DNA of 64,000 nt from Epiperipatus broadwayi (GCA_028023455.1 JAQFVV010000354.1:496001-560000); one strand, 5' to 3'. Shown: positions 1 to 12,657, numbered from the stretch's first letter. Numbers and translations: made by a program. The notes: generated by a model from the letters alone, not told the origin.

Positions 1-915
1 GGAAGATAATTTTTTCTGTATTTGTGAAATTTTGCTGTGATGCTTGAAGTTGTATATTAATGTCTGTTAGGTCATTTAGCAGGCCATTAGGTCCTTTGAT
101 TTTCCTGGTGTAGTTATTTAATATGGACTGAAGTATTCCAATGAAGGAAAACCAGCCCTCCTCAGCAGGCAGGGAAAGGATGTTTATTTTCTGGAAAAGG
201 ATGTATGCCTCAGACACTATCGCTTCGGTCATATTTGATTGGGAGATCTTGTGCATGGTTTTACCAGGTCCATCAATAGGTGTAGGGATTGCAATAGGTG
301 TAAGTTGTAAGATTAGAGCCATATGATCAGAGAAAGCAACAGGGGCCAAGGCTGCATCAAGGTTGAAATGGAGGTCTGGGGTGTAGAAAACCAAATCAAT
401 CAGGGACTTTTTAGTTTTAGTATAGAAAGAGTAGGCTTCAGGAGGGAAGAAACCCTCTCCACACATTAATCTGTGATTTATTAGATGCAAAAATCTCTTG
501 TTGAAGTCATTGTATGTAGTGTTAAAGTCTCCCAGAAGAATAGTAGGAGAGGCTCTGTTAGCGTTGATGGCATTTAGGATATGGATTATTTTTAGATGAT
601 GATCGGATAACCCCAATAGTCTATTTCTATGACAATAATATTGGCATCTAGGAATAGAATACTAAAACTGTTTGGTGGTGTTGACTTGCTGAGAAGAATA
701 CTGACTCCACCTGAAGCAGAATGGCCTATGGAAAATCTAGTAAATCCGAAAGCTGAGAGAAGAGATAATATTTTATGATCAGTCTTATGGTGATATTTAG
801 TTTCACCCATAAGAAGTATATGAGGGGAGCAGAGCGAGAGCCAGTTTTTAATAGCTAGAACTCTATCAATTGAGTTTATGCCGTGAATATTAATGCCAGC
901 AATATTGCAGAACAT
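1..915 (-). pseudogene. LINE ORF2, endonuclease domain (partial, frameshifted)
   Basis: ORF2 begins at the ATG at 915 and opens with the endonuclease fold: an N-terminal NIHGINSIDR stretch, then a LLMGETKYHHK segment holding the catalytic glutamate, then ASGGVSILLS. A one-base shift near 625-635 moves the frame; the new frame stays open to position 1 and carries LLGDFNTTYNDF, then SLIDLVFYTPD and FSDHMALIL, the GDFN and SDH motifs of these nucleases. The enzyme nicks target DNA so that the element RNA can be reverse-transcribed at the nick. The track after the endonuclease (KIKGPNGLLNDLTDINIQL) is the usual linker before the reverse transcriptase, which is outside the window. The frameshift makes this copy non-functional. 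Confidence 0.85.
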
Positions 916-921
916 GATAGA

Positions 922-3545
922 TTAATCCAAACCATCCTCAGCAAAGTGTACCAAGTCAATGTGGGGCATCTCCATGTTAATGAGTTCTGATGTTGTTTGG
1001 AAATCAGAGTCTTGTGATTGAACTTGTGGATGGATTGGTGATATATTTGTTGGTTGAGGAAACGCATCCATGAAGTCTTCAGTGTCTGGTGAAGTAGTGT
1101 AATCTGTCTGAGATTCGTCAGATGGATCAATGGTATTGATGGTTATAGGATCCATGGTTTTCCTCTTTTTTTCTATGGATTTGTGAAGCTTTGTGCTGGA
1201 TATATCTGAGATTTGTTTGCTAGTGGGTGGTGGTGAATAATGTATTGGATGGGAGCTGTCATCATCAGAGCTTGATTTATCTGAGCGAATTGATTTCTTA
1301 TTTGTATTTTGGGTATTTGTTGTGTTGGTTTTTTGGGGGTTTTTAAGTTTAGTAGTGTTGTTTTCTTTTTCCTGTTTTTTTGATGAAAGTGTTTTTTTTA
1401 TTGTAATAAGAATTTGGTTTAAATTTAGACCTGAGTCATTTTCGGTTTGCTGTAACTGTTGTGAAACATTAATTATGCTGACTTTCGGGTTGAGTGTTTG
1501 ATAAGTATTTTCATCTGGATGGTTGATTACTGCAGGTGTTGAAGAATTAAGGACTGTTTGTGGATCACTTTGTTTAGGTTTGTTAGACTTAGCTGGCACG
1601 AATGATGAAGCATCATTGGTTTTAAGCTGGGTGGGAGTTGTTATAGATGAATTGTTTTGAAATTTTTTAAGTGTATTTTCTTCATCGCCTGGGTTTTCCT
1701 TGATCTCGTTAGATGGTTTGGTCATATTGTCTTCTTTTCTAGAAAGAGTTTGGCCTAGCATTGTTTCTCAGGGATTAGTACAATATGTATCTAATGAATG
1801 ATCTTGAGTATTATTGGCTTGAGAGATTGGTTTAGTAGCAGTATATGTTATTGCTTGGTTCTCTGATTCACTACTATTAGTGTAGAGGTTGGTATTTGTT
1901 CTTTCTTGAAGATTTTCATTTTGAAAGATAGGTTTGGATGTGAGAGGGTTTGTTGAAGGATTTATTTGAATCAGATTGTCTGGGTTTGTGAGGTTGCTGT
2001 TTGAATTAGTCCCATGTGGTGATTGTCTATTTAAGGATATGATAGCCATATTAATAGGTCTACCAGGGCATCTGTGAACTTTATTCTTTTTAATACCACA
2101 GTGTATGCATATTTTTGCTGCACAATCTTTAATAAGGTGTGTTCTTTGAAGGCAGAAGAAACATTGTGGCTGTACTCCCCTGAAGGTCAAAACCATAGGA
2201 GAGCCTCTTGCAGTAATAATGGTGGGTATGTCAGTGGGTATAATGTTTTTCTTTAAAGTAAGTGTGAAGATAACTGTATTGGACAGGATTTGATCTTCGA
2301 AGTGAGGGTTTAATAGGTGTTTAAATTTGCTAACTGAACCATAATTAATAAGGATGTCTTGTTCTTTCAAGTGGGCAAGGCAGTTTTGAATTCTGCCGGA
2401 TAGTGTAACTGGACGGTTCATATCTACGGAGCAGAGTACATAATTTCCCAAAGATCGGTAGTTATTTTTAAAGTTCATACAGTCCACCCACGTTTTAAAC
2501 TCAACGATAACATAGCGGTCATTGGGATGATTAAGGATCATGTAAATGCCTCTGCCTAATTGATTTTGATTGATTAGACTGTATAATTGTTCTAGAGGGA
2601 ACTTATATAATGCACATTGTTGATTTGTTATGGCTAAGATTAACGACTTATCACTGTAGTAGTTTGTAAATGATTTATAGAGAGTGTTGGGAATAGTTTT
2701 GTTGAACTCGTTATTTATTTTTAGGAACATGTCATCATTAAGATCGTTTATATTAAATGAGACATTTTCCAGAGTGTTTGATTCTTGTTCTGTGTCTGAT
2801 TCTGAGATATTCAAATATAGTTCATTGAAATTATCGGCCTTAATATTTTCGGAGATGCTCTCAGAATTTTTAGACCTTACGATATTTGCATACGTAGTGG
2901 AATTTTTCAATATTGGAATTGAGGAAATTGGTTTAGATTGCAATTTGGCTGATGTAGCAATGGATTGTTCTGTGCTATAATCTTTGTTTGTTTTGGAATG
3001 AGGTTTATTAGTTTTAAAATTTATTTCTTCTTTTTGATTTTTAAATTTACTGTTGACAAACTGTAATATGACAGTGCTGGTTTTGTCGACCTCTGGTGGA
3101 AAAGTTTTAACTTTAAAAAATTCGCCGAAATCATCTTGTTGGAAATTTTGTCTATTATTTTCAGATATGGTTTTCGGGGTATTATTAGGCAAAGAAAATT
3201 TCTCATTAGAGTCTTTTGAGGGAGCGTAAAGTCTTCGGAGAGGAGATGATTGGTTTTTGCTTGTATTGTTAAGGATTTCAATAGTTTTGCTTGATGAGAT
3301 ATTTATGCTATTGTTTATATTAGGGGTAAGTTGAATATTTTCTAAACTTTTGTTGATATTTGCAATGGGTTTTCATTTGATTTATTGGTTTGTGGGTTTT
3401 TATTTGTAGTAGAAGTTAGTTTAGTTGCATTTAGATTAGATCTAAGGCTATAATATTTATGACCGATGGCTGCATTGCTAGATTGAATGCTGAGATCGGG
3501 GTTAACATTAATTTGAGAGTTATCGATTATATTATCACTTTCCAT
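922..3545 (-). pseudogene. LINE ORF1, zinc-knuckle nucleic-acid-binding protein (broken)
   Basis: The probable start is the ATG at 3545 (MESDNIIDNSQ). A one-base shift near 3350-3365 leads into a long frame that runs to a TGA at 1768-1770 and then continues in the same frame to a TAA at 922-924. The middle holds an RNA-binding-like region (SLINQNQLGRGIYMIL) followed by two knuckles: CFFCLQRTHLIKDC fits CX2CX4HX4C, and CIHCGIKKNKVHRC is a variant. The C-terminal 280 residues are low-complexity and rich in N, S, T and K, ending in an acidic tail. The product would coat LINE RNA and assist its integration. A protein of about 870 residues would be long for ORF1. No close relative was recognised. 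Confidence 0.75.
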
Positions 3546-3670
3546 AATATATGTTTAAAACCGACTTACCTTGAATAAAAGACGTAAAGGTAAGGGGACA
3601 ATCGTCCCTGTCTTCTTGAAACTGAATCGCTAAGGGACGCTTTTAATAAGACCAGTTTGCAAAGATGGCT

Positions 3671-4982
3671 GCCAAAAGTGGAAGTCAAAGTTTACTTTTG
3701 TTGAAATTTTTTTTTTATAAAATAATTATTATATAACTTACTTGCCATGATGAATAAAAATGAATAATAATCACATCTATGTATGTTCTCTTTCAATGTA
3801 TAAAGTGAATACCAAAAAGGATCCTGGGAAATTAAATATTTTATTAATTTGAACTACCATCTACATAAAATTTCACAAAGTAATATCTACATACTATATA
3901 TCACATGATCACATTTTCTATATTAGCACATTAATTGTTGATAAACAGAGCAAAACTCTCCATAGCCTTCTGGCATCCATTGATTACTCTGTTTAACAAA
4001 GGTGGCAATACTGTATGGAGAGTTTTGCTCTACATACTATATACATGTTTTGAAATCAAAAATTCTTATACTGCATACTGCTAAATAATGTCAATGCAAA
4101 CATGACAGCATAAGAATATGTTGCAAACAAAATGGGCTAAGGGGCATGACATTGCAACATTCCAGAGATATCTCAGAACAAGTTAATACTGGCAATAAAG
4201 TGTAAAATATTCTTGTATTGTGTCAGAAAAATTAAAGTTTGAAGGGTTTACTAGAAAATCTAAAATAGGTAATAGTGAATAAAAATAGCTGCATAGATTT
4301 AGAAATTGATATGAATTTAAAAACATCAAACAATTGACCACTGATAACTAGACTGCTATTATGTTTTCATAAAGAGGAAAAGTCATTGAAGAAAATGAAT
4401 TTATTTGCAATAAAAGTTTGAAATTTCATTGTCCATTTTATTATTTTATTTAAAAAGAAACAGATACAATATGTCAAGTTTTTTATTACTTTATACTTTT
4501 GGTATTAATATGAATGAGTGAACACCTATATACTAAACATGTTTGTAAGTGTAGTACTTTACTTTAAAATTAATAATTATCTTGTTATTATTTTTTATAT
4601 TCTGTTTATATTGTAATCTTAATAAACATGTGCATACAAAATACTTAAAAGTATCTGTATATTATTTCAACAAAAGGACCTATTATAGGTTAATAAAAAA
4701 ACTTAAACTCAAGAATTGTCAATTAGTAGTAATTAATAGTTTCTTGGCAACATCAAAAGCTAAAATTATCTCTGTTTACATGGGTATAATTTTATTTCTA
4801 TCCTTTATCAGAATAACCCATGCAAATAATCAATTGAACATATATATATGTTCATTGAAAATCTATTCACTTATAATATTATAAACAATTGATATACAGT
4901 TTATTAACAAAACATAAAGTATCAACTGTCAAAATAAATCATGAGAGAGATTGGATCCAAATATAGTGATATCACAGCTTCA
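3671..4982. other. AT-rich intergenic, one short foldback
   Basis: No coding region with recognisable motifs. The only structure seen is the foldback remnant at 3948-4030. The remainder is A/T-rich sequence with short homopolymers. Confidence 0.5.
3948..4030. repeat. MITE-like foldback family 1, short copy
   Basis: Arms GAGCAAAACTCTCCATA and its reverse complement flank a 49-base centre that contains GGCATCCATTGATTACTCTG. The same arm and centre recur at 7544-8096, about 31930-32330 and about 39098-39230, which defines a dispersed family. To the left, TCACATGATCAC matches the outer flank of the other copies in reverse, so the true unit is larger. No coding capacity. Confidence 0.7.
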
Positions 4983-6943
4983 CTACTGTAACGGAATATA
5001 ATATCCCGTCACATTATTTTAAAATTAAAATAAAAGACCATAAATAAAAATTGATTTATTAAAAAGAAAAAAAAACTTAATTTAAAAACTGTTTAACGTA
5101 TATATAGATCGCATGATGGACAACTTTAAAAACTTTTAAAAAATAAAAATATTTGAAAGTAATTTTTTTTGTAAAAAGTAAAGATATAAAGATTGATATT
5201 TTAAAAATAGAAATAATGTTGATTTCTATAGTCTTAGAAAATGGAAATGATTGTTTTATTAATTAAATGATTGTTCAAAAGCAAACTACCTCGTGAGGCA
5301 TGTAAAATAAATTAAATGGTCAGATAAGAGAATACAAAGGAATTAAATGACCAATCCAAACAGGGAAATGACAGCACGGACCATAACTGAAACACGAATG
5401 GATTAGTGACGTCTTGCTCGTTGAATCTCAAGATCTAATGATAAGAGACTAATAAAAATATAAAAGCCAAATTATTATTATAATTGTTATCTTAGAGCTG
5501 ACTATGAATAGATCGTTATAACTAGCTATATTGCAGATTTTCACGATGTGGAAGTCTGCAATAAATTTAATTTTCCGGACAAACCAGCTGAGGCCTCTGG
5601 ATGACAGTTCCTGACCAAATGCATGGCAAGTCGCAGTTTCATTTCAAAGAAGGACAAAATCTATGAAAGTGATCACGAAGATGGACGTCTCAATCTATTA
5701 AAACCGTAAAGTATGAACTATTGTGTCTATCTAATAAGAACTTTCCTAAAAATGCAAATAATTAATAACTGAAAATAAGAACTCTTATCTGACTTAAAGA
5801 ATGCAAATTCAATTATTGATATTTTTTTATGTAGATGTTTAAGCAATCATTTCCATTTCATTTTTTTTTGTGTGTGTGTATTATGTTTTAACTAAAATGT
5901 ATTAAATTTAAAGTTGGGTGTAGATAGCTGCATGAATAAAGATTAATAACTATGTTTAAATTCGTTTATGTTTAATTTAAGGGATTTTAATTTCAGGCTA
6001 TTTGTTTCGTGGTTGTGTCAGTGCTAGTGGAGAGATATATAGACATTTATATTAATGTAATGTGAAGCGTGTTTAGCATACAGGGCAACGTGCCCACCTG
6101 AATGCATAACCCCAAAGAGGCAGTCATACCGTTGCAATGGTTGCAGATGTATTTCCTGCACCATTAACCCCTTCTAGCTCTATGGACAGGGATTTATAAG
6201 TCGGCAGAAAGACCGCTCTCCCCCATACGTAGCACTCTTTAAATATATATATATATATATGATTCCTTAGTCTGACAGATGCACTTTCCTGTTCTAGACA
6301 TGGATCATTTCCTTCAAATAATATCACGCTGTCAGATGCACATTTCTGTCTGCGTGATTTTATGCTAGCATCTTCATATTGCATTGATTGCTACTATATA
6401 TCTGGAAGCAGGCATTGGGTTGACTACGAACTTTTAGTCTGAGATTGAATGAATGTTTTGATAAGTTTTTAAGTGAAAAAAAAAATCTATGTAGACTATC
6501 TATGCTCGATATGCTAAAGTAAAATATAATTTAAATATCCATCTGTGCGATCTATTTAAAATAGTAATTTAAATGTTAAAAAAAAATATTAATGTTAAAA
6601 CCTAAATAAATTTATTCCTCAATTTTAAATGTGCGTTAATAAAAATCTATTTGTGTGTTAATTACTGGCAGTGGCTTCTTTTATTTTATTGTTCTAAATA
6701 TTTAATATATACTTTGAGAGAATAGAAATCTATTGAAACTTATAAATGTTTAAAATCTCTGCTACTCTATGAGCTAGTGACCTTGGGCAAACGATCGGAA
6801 TCCAAATATATAAATTAAAATAAAAAATTTTTTTTAAACTTAACGTACCTGCCTACTATATAAATTTTCTAGGTTCAAATGCCTAGTGGCGCCCTGTAGT
6901 GCAGATTACGTGAAGTCTCCTTCTCCCCCGATCGTTAAACTAC
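4983..6943 (+). mobile_element. Solo LTR (copy A) with CTAC target duplication
   Basis: The LTR spans 4987-6939, starting TGTAACGG and ending GATCGTTAAA (decayed from GTTACA). CTAC at 4983-4986 and at 6940-6943 is the target-site duplication. Much of it is the reverse complement of the insert at 16074-18280, including the 3' segment TAGGTTCAAATGCCTAG followed by TGGCGCC. Around 5330-5440 it shares an 80-base block, with GACAGCACGGACCATAAC, with the Gypsy LTRs at 11.3 and 19.7 kb, and a TATA box follows. No internal region exists, so it is a solo LTR left by recombination between two LTRs. It is more diverged than the nested copy. Confidence 0.8.
5459..5466 (+). promoter_or_regulatory. Candidate TATA box of solo LTR A
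   Basis: TATAAAAG sits downstream of the block shared with the Gypsy LTR, at the same relative place as TATAAAAA in that LTR. A likely polyadenylation signal (AATAAA) follows at about 5560, giving the usual promoter-then-signal order of an LTR. Confidence 0.5.
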
Positions 6944-7543
6944 ATTCATGATAATAATTTCATGCAAAAATTTTCTAAATGACAGTATTATTCAGTAAAA
7001 AGAAATCAGAATCAAAGGTGGGAAGTTTTGTTATCCTTGAATGTACTCCTTGTGCTTTGATGACCTTGGTTTTCTGTTGAAATCTTGATATTGAAAATCC
7101 TAAATTCACAAATAGTTTGTGTACTGGAAGTGGCAAACCTGGAAACAATATGACGATATTACATTTCAATTGGAGGATTTTACTCTTTAGAACCTGACAT
7201 CAACCACTGCACTTAAGGCTACAGAATTATTTATTATTTATTAAAAAATACAAAGACTAAAAAAACCTTCAGTTTTCATTACTTATTTTGATTTTTCATA
7301 CTCTTTTTGATTTTGCAGAATTGATATATTATTTTTTAAGATGTCTTCCATTTTTTCAAGTTAGGATTTTTATGAATATTATCAAAAATGAAAATATTTA
7401 ACATACAAAAAATGTATTTATTAACAAAGCATGAAAATATTAAACAAATTTCCTACAATATATATGGTGGTCAAGGGCATATACTAAAAAATAAATTATT
7501 TATTGATTCAATAATTTTATCATCTCATTAAAGAAGTATATTA
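6944..7543. other. Unassigned AT-rich segment
   Basis: A 64-codon minus-strand open stretch at 6975-7169 has no recognisable motif. It lies directly beside the solo LTR and may be a decayed element. Nothing else was seen. Confidence 0.3.
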
Positions 7544-8096
7544 ATTGTTATTAAACAAGGCAAAACTCTTACTACAGTAGTGCTACCCTGTGCCAACCAG
7601 TGTAATCAATGGATGCCAGAAGGCCTTGTTTAATAACAAATATGTGCTAGTATAAGAGATAGTGATCATGTGATGTTTAGTGGTTTAATGCCAATCCTGC
7701 CTAATAGGATAGTGGTGACTATGGTTGTTAAAGAGCCAAAGACACCAAAATATATGAGTGCTGAACTGAGTTCAGACCTATATGACTATATAAACTATTG
7801 AGCTTAGATTGAAAATATTATTGTGTTTTCAATTTCATTCTCATAGTTTTGTAGTTAAAGAGAGATAAAAGATGGCTGCTGGAGGGTTGCATTAGATCCT
7901 AAGATCTAGATGCAGTGCTCTCAGATCCAAGTCTCCTCAGTGATGAAGGCCACAAGTGAGAAACTAGTCTGGAGATATTGGATGAGTAGGCACTAGATAG
8001 GGATTTTATGCACAAGCTTTCTGGCATCCATTGATTACTCTGGTTGGCACAGGGTGGCACTACTGTATGGAGAGTTTTGCCTTGTTTAATAACAAT
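7544..8096. repeat. MITE-like foldback family 1, long copy
   Basis: The outer ends are ATTGTTATTAAACAAGGC and its exact reverse complement at 8079-8096. Just inside both arms lie ACAGTAGTGC and the CATCCATTGATTACTC core. A first inner arm (GGCCTTGTTTAATAACAA at about 7621-7638) closes a short hairpin, so a short unit abuts a longer one. The longer unit contains an inner module (AGTGCTCTCAGATCCAAG to GAAACTAGTCTGG) also present at 31.9-32.3 kb. GTGATCATGT flanks both units. No coding region; probably mobilised in trans by a DNA transposase. Confidence 0.75.
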
Positions 8097-8288
8097 TATA
8101 TGCTAGTAGAAGAGAGAGTGATCATGTTATAATAATTTTTGTTTAGTTACAGAATAATTTGAAACTGTCTGTATAAATTAAAAATGGTAATTTTATTCAC
8201 AAAAGAAATATATTGTTTCACCCATAACCAGGCTTAATAAACCTACAGTATGATGATAGTAGTAGAAGATAAATAACTTTGAAATAAC

Positions 8289-8700
8289 TTAGTGCATCAC
8301 CAAAACCTTTACAACAGCATCCAAAGAAAACCAGTAAAAAAGATAATTTTTGACAGGCTTTATAATTTCCAGTTGATGACTATAGAGTTTTTTTTTATTT
8401 TGTAGCCAAAAAATTCTAGATACTGATTTACTGATCAACATTCTATTAATTACTAGAGTTGGAAAAGAACAGCTAAACAAAAGGTGTTGCAAATAGAATT
8501 GCTTTAAAAAGTATAGTCTATTTATTGCAATGCACTGATTTAAACATGTTTGCCATTTTTTGAAGTAGTGCAGAAACACTTACAATGTGATGCACTTTAA
8601 CACCTTTAAGTTGACAAAAAAAATACATTTTTTCATTCGAGAAATTTAAAAAATAGCACAGTGAGATCGAATGATTATGGCTGATAGATAAACTGAGTCA
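8289..8700 (-). pseudogene. Decayed mariner-like transposase C-terminus
   Basis: On the minus strand one frame reads QP, stop, SFDLTVLFFKFLE near 8640-8680, resembling the catalytic-core signature PPYSPDL..D..LF..LK of mariner transposases. A second frame then reads HYFKKWQTCLNQCIAINRLYF (8579 downwards), the C-terminal pattern of that family. Stops and shifts between the two show long decay. The enzyme would cut and paste an element ending in inverted repeats at TA sites, but no ends were identified. Moderate confidence because both motifs are degenerate. Confidence 0.5.
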
Positions 8701-9954
8701 TGCTGAATTTAATTAAAAAGTGTTTCATAATCAAGGCTTTGACAATTTGTTAGGGTAGAGCTTACATTATTTTCTTGACCACAAATGGGTCGTTAACATT
8801 TTATCACATCACATTAAATGTTTCAGCACTTACAGGTAAACTGTCTGACTTTAATAAACTAAATTTCAGAGAAAAATGTCACTTGTATAAAAAAAAATTA
8901 CATTGTTTTGATTTGGGATTTTACTTGCGATGCTTTTTACAGATGTGATAAATTTAACATTTCAATTAAATTATTCATAAAGTTGTATTTTGATGAGATC
9001 AATTTGTTTATAATTTGTTTCAAGTATTACAACTTTTTTCTTGCCATTTTCAATAAACAAAAACAGAATTTCACATTGTTCAAACATTTCAGCCATTATA
9101 AAAAAATTGGCAAATACACGAAATGCACTTTACAAAAAACATGCTACAGGGCCCAATGATTTTACATTGTGACATTATTTAGCATATTGATGCATAAGTG
9201 TTTTCGCTAAATATATGTAACATCAGAAGTATATACTGCAACAAGACTAAAGAATGATTCTGGTTATTTTGTGTCCCATCATATTAAATATATTTTAAAG
9301 AATTGAAAAAAATATTACATTTTCTTTTAAAACACATATAAATGAAGTTTTATGTACATTATTCATTTAACAAATATTACATTTTTTTGACAACCTTTAA
9401 AACAATTATTTCTATTTTAGCAATCAAGACCATATATAAATTACAATATAATAAATCATTACTTATGGTTTTGGAATATTGTAATGAATAATATTTAAAT
9501 TTTTCACAGTAAATTTTTGTTAATTAAATCATGCAAAAAGTATATTTATTTTATGAGCTGTTCTTAGATTCTTATTATATCTGCCATACCTGACATCTAG
9601 GAGCAAAAACAAAAACTAAATTTTTGATTCATATTCATTATAACTAAACATTGCAATGTAATGTTATGGCAACATCTGAAGGCTAACAGTAACAGAAAAT
9701 CTTAACATAATTGTAAAATATGTAGTGCACAATCTCAATGTCAGTACATATTTACTTTAAAACCCAATGGGTCAGAATTAATAAAAAAAATTAAAATGTT
9801 TGTAAAGATTTTCTTGAAAAAACATTTAAGTCAGTCAGTAAGAAACAATTATAATTTAAATAAAATATGATAAAGTAATATACATGCATATATCATGTAA
9901 TATATATATATATATATATATAAGACACAAATTGTGTAACTTGCTTTTAAGTTT
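8701..9954. other. Unassigned AT-rich segment with a TA microsatellite
   Basis: No recognisable gene. A short TA repeat occupies about 9899-9922. An 83-codon open stretch at 8908-9159 is lysine- and phenylalanine-rich and looks like chance in AT-rich DNA. Confidence 0.4.
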
Positions 9955-9964
9955 GTGTTAAAAT

Positions 9965-10400
9965 GTTCACTAGAGGGAGCTTACCAATAGCTTCAATCAA
10001 GCTTTAATTTATAAGTACTGAAAAAAAAAAGAATTTAATATCTCTATTGGAAAGTCCTCACCCCAGACCAATTGGTTTCAAGCTTATGGCTCACCTCAGT
10101 GAGGAGTTAGGACTCCAGACCCTAGATCCAAAATACCAACTCCAAAGTCAGCAGATATATAATACATTACTATCAATTTTTCAGACAGATATGTTTTTAA
10201 ATCCAGCCTTACAAACCAGATAGCTATATGGGTCTGAACTCAGTTAACTTTTACCATATATTAATAGCCTCAGAAATATAACATCATCAAAGCCTTCAAG
10301 GGCACAATTATAATATTTAATGAAACAAGACACAAATTGTCTTTCAGTATGTATAAATTAAAGGTTGATTGGAACTATTGGTAAGTTCCCTCTAGTGAAC
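9965..10400. repeat. MITE-like foldback family 2
   Basis: Arms of about 56 bases (9965-10020 and 10345-10400) begin GTTCACTAGAGGGAGCTTAC and are near-perfect inverted copies. GACACAAATTGT occurs just outside the left arm and just inside the right. The centre contains CCAGATAGCTATATGGGTCT, which recurs in the cluster at 40.2-41.8 kb, so both belong to one family. No coding region. Confidence 0.7.
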
Positions 10401-11297
10401 ATTGTTCTTAATACATCCTTTTATGAATTGCACTGCATGAAAAAATTAAGAAACCATTCCTAACCATATATCTGCATTTCAGAAATAATCTCTTCATTGT
10501 ATGTTCTGAAGCATTTGCCACAATCCATTACAATTTTTGGATAGTGATTTATCTTATATAATTACTATAGGACCTTTGTTTTTGAAGCTAGAATGTTTAA
10601 AAATGTGACCATTTTCAGTTAGTTAATGTAAGTCAGCATAGCTACAAATTAAGATAGAGTCAGTGCCTTGTGATATTAATAAATATTGGTCAAGAAACTA
10701 GTCATTGAAGTAATAGAGTGCATTATATAGTATATCTATGAACCAACTTGACAAAATGAAAGCTCAACTCTACATTACTTGGGCCACTAATTGCTCAATC
10801 ATAATATCACCTAAAAAAATTTGCCAATCGCTCTTCTGTAGGTATATATTTTAAGAAGAAGTACTATCATCAACAGACAAAAATGATTATCCATATGAAT
10901 ATAATCATCATTTTGTAAAGTCATTAGATTTGATATCAATGTGTCAATACTTGATGTGTTGACCATATTTAAATCAGCCTATTTAATCATAGACAAACTT
11001 TTAAGTTATGCAGACGCTTAAAATTACTTCTTCTATTAAACCTTTAATAATAAATTAAACATCATAATATGTAATTAAACAAACAAATTTCTCAAAAACT
11101 TTATATTTTACACCTATTTTGAACAAAACTAGACGGTATATAAATGAAAATCACATGATAACATCCAAAATCTATCCCAAGCATGAATGTACAATCTGTT
11201 ATCAAAGAAACCTATCTATATTTTACTTGTAGAGATTGTATTAATAACAAATTATAGATCTATGGTTTGGTTGGGCTTTGGGTGTTTTGATGTAATA
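10401..11297. other. Unassigned AT-rich segment
   Basis: No gene, repeat or regulatory motif could be supported here. It is the left flank of the Gypsy insertion. Confidence 0.4.
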
Positions 11298-12002
11298 TAT
11301 ATTGTACCGAGATATATCAGGAAGGAGTGTGCTTTCTTCGGAGGTACACATAATTTTAAAAAAACTATATAAATTGATAAACGATTTGTGTAAATATTAA
11401 TAAAAATAAAAGATCTCGTAGGGTAAAATAAGAATAAAGATTTTTTTTCTCATAGACAGGTTATCGTTAAAAGCATAAAATAAATAGTTTTATAATATAT
11501 AATTTTGAATCGTATTTAAATAAAACCTAAAGAATTAAAAATTGATTTAACTAAATTTGATTTGATTAAAATTTGATTTAACTAAATTGAAATTCGATTT
11601 AAGATTGCTTTAAGAAAAAAAAAGAAAAAGCAAGGTGGAATTCGTTTTGTCTTATAATCATAATAAAAAAAGAAAAAATATATGTAATTAAAGGAATGTA
11701 GTGAACAATGGGAGCTAATGACAAACATAAGAAATTTCCATTAAACGGCTAATTAGTGAAAATAACCTTAACAAAGAAATTGAAAATAACTTTAACAAAG
11801 AAATTGAAACTAACTTTAACAAAGAAATTGAAATAACTATAACAAAGAAAGTGAAATAAAGAAATTGAAATAACTCTAGCAGAGAGTACAAAGAAATTAA
11901 ATAACCAATGCGAACACCAGAAAGTCAGCACGGACCATAACCGAAACACCAGAGGATTAGTTACGTATTGTAGATTGAATCCGCAAGATAAGGACCGTAA
12001 AA

Positions 12003-12010
12003 TATAAAAA
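12003..12010 (+). promoter_or_regulatory. Candidate TATA box of the 5' LTR
   Basis: TATAAAAA is followed by GGGCGAATTT and preceded by the block GTCAGCACGGACCATAACC shared with the solo LTRs. The same box is at 20344-20351 in the 3' LTR. It would drive transcription of the element RNA. Confidence 0.55.
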
Positions 12011-12456
12011 GGGCGAATTTTCTATTCATTCACATCTTAATCTTAATCTTATTATTATTCATTCATTAATTATTATTTTCATAGATAGAGAGTATACGTC
12101 TAAAGTAAAATGCTGCATTGTTAAACCCATCGTGTGAACAACCGGCCGAATCCTTCCATGCAATACCAACAGCAGACAGTTCAAATTTCGATCATGGTCG
12201 CGTAAAACAAGAAGGAGACGGAGTGTCCACGTGGAGCCCACAGGATCCCAATGACATCGGGAAACGGATTGCCAAGAGTTAGCGCTAACTGACCAAATGA
12301 AATACTATCAGAAGCAACGTTCGGAACCGTGCATAAGGGAGAAAGCTAGGTAATGTTTATTTCAATTTCTAATTCACTAATAAAAAGCCGTAATAATAAA
12401 CTCTGAACTTTATCTTATGAACAATAATTACTAATTGTCTTTAGCTCCATTACCCA

Positions 12457-12657
12457 GAGATTTTAGTGTGATTTCAAATATAAGTGTATGCGTATAATTA
12501 TTTTCAAAATGTATTTATAATATGAGATTTTAGTGTGATTTCAAATATAAGTGTATGCGTATAATTACTTTCTAAATGTATTTATAATATGAGATTTTAT
12601 TGTGATTTCAACTATAAGTGTGCGTATAATTATTTTTTTGTATTTATAATATGAAAT
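12457..12657. repeat. 67-bp tandem repeat inside the 5' LTR (3 units)
   Basis: Three units start at 12457, 12524 and 12591, each beginning GAGATTTTA and including GTGTATGCGTATAATTA; the third is slightly shortened. The same array is at about 20797-20999 in the 3' LTR, so it existed before insertion. Such arrays in LTRs often act as enhancers; here that is inference. Confidence 0.8.

Larger units (their letters stand above)
1..3670 (-). mobile_element. Non-LTR retrotransposon (LINE), 5' part, possibly L1/Tx1-like
   Basis: Read on the minus strand this is a LINE in normal order: a short leader (about 3546-3670), ORF1 with CCHC zinc knuckles, then an apurinic-type endonuclease that opens ORF2. 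ORF1 ends at 922 and ORF2 starts at 915, a spacing typical of termination-reinitiation. Reverse transcriptase and the 3' end lie beyond the left edge. The leader is richer in G and C than its surroundings and contains a poly-T tract (about 3708-3716, plus strand) just outside it; I could not locate the exact 5' end. At least two frameshifts and one in-frame stop show this copy is dead. The clade is a guess from the zinc-knuckle ORF1 and endonuclease style. Confidence 0.85.

Noticed and set aside
8908-9159. 83-codon open frame
   Set aside because: Composition follows the AT-rich background and no domain is visible.
12457-12657. Regular repeats resembling a CRISPR array
   Set aside because: The units are adjacent with no unique spacers, lie in an LTR and occur in both LTR copies of a eukaryotic element.
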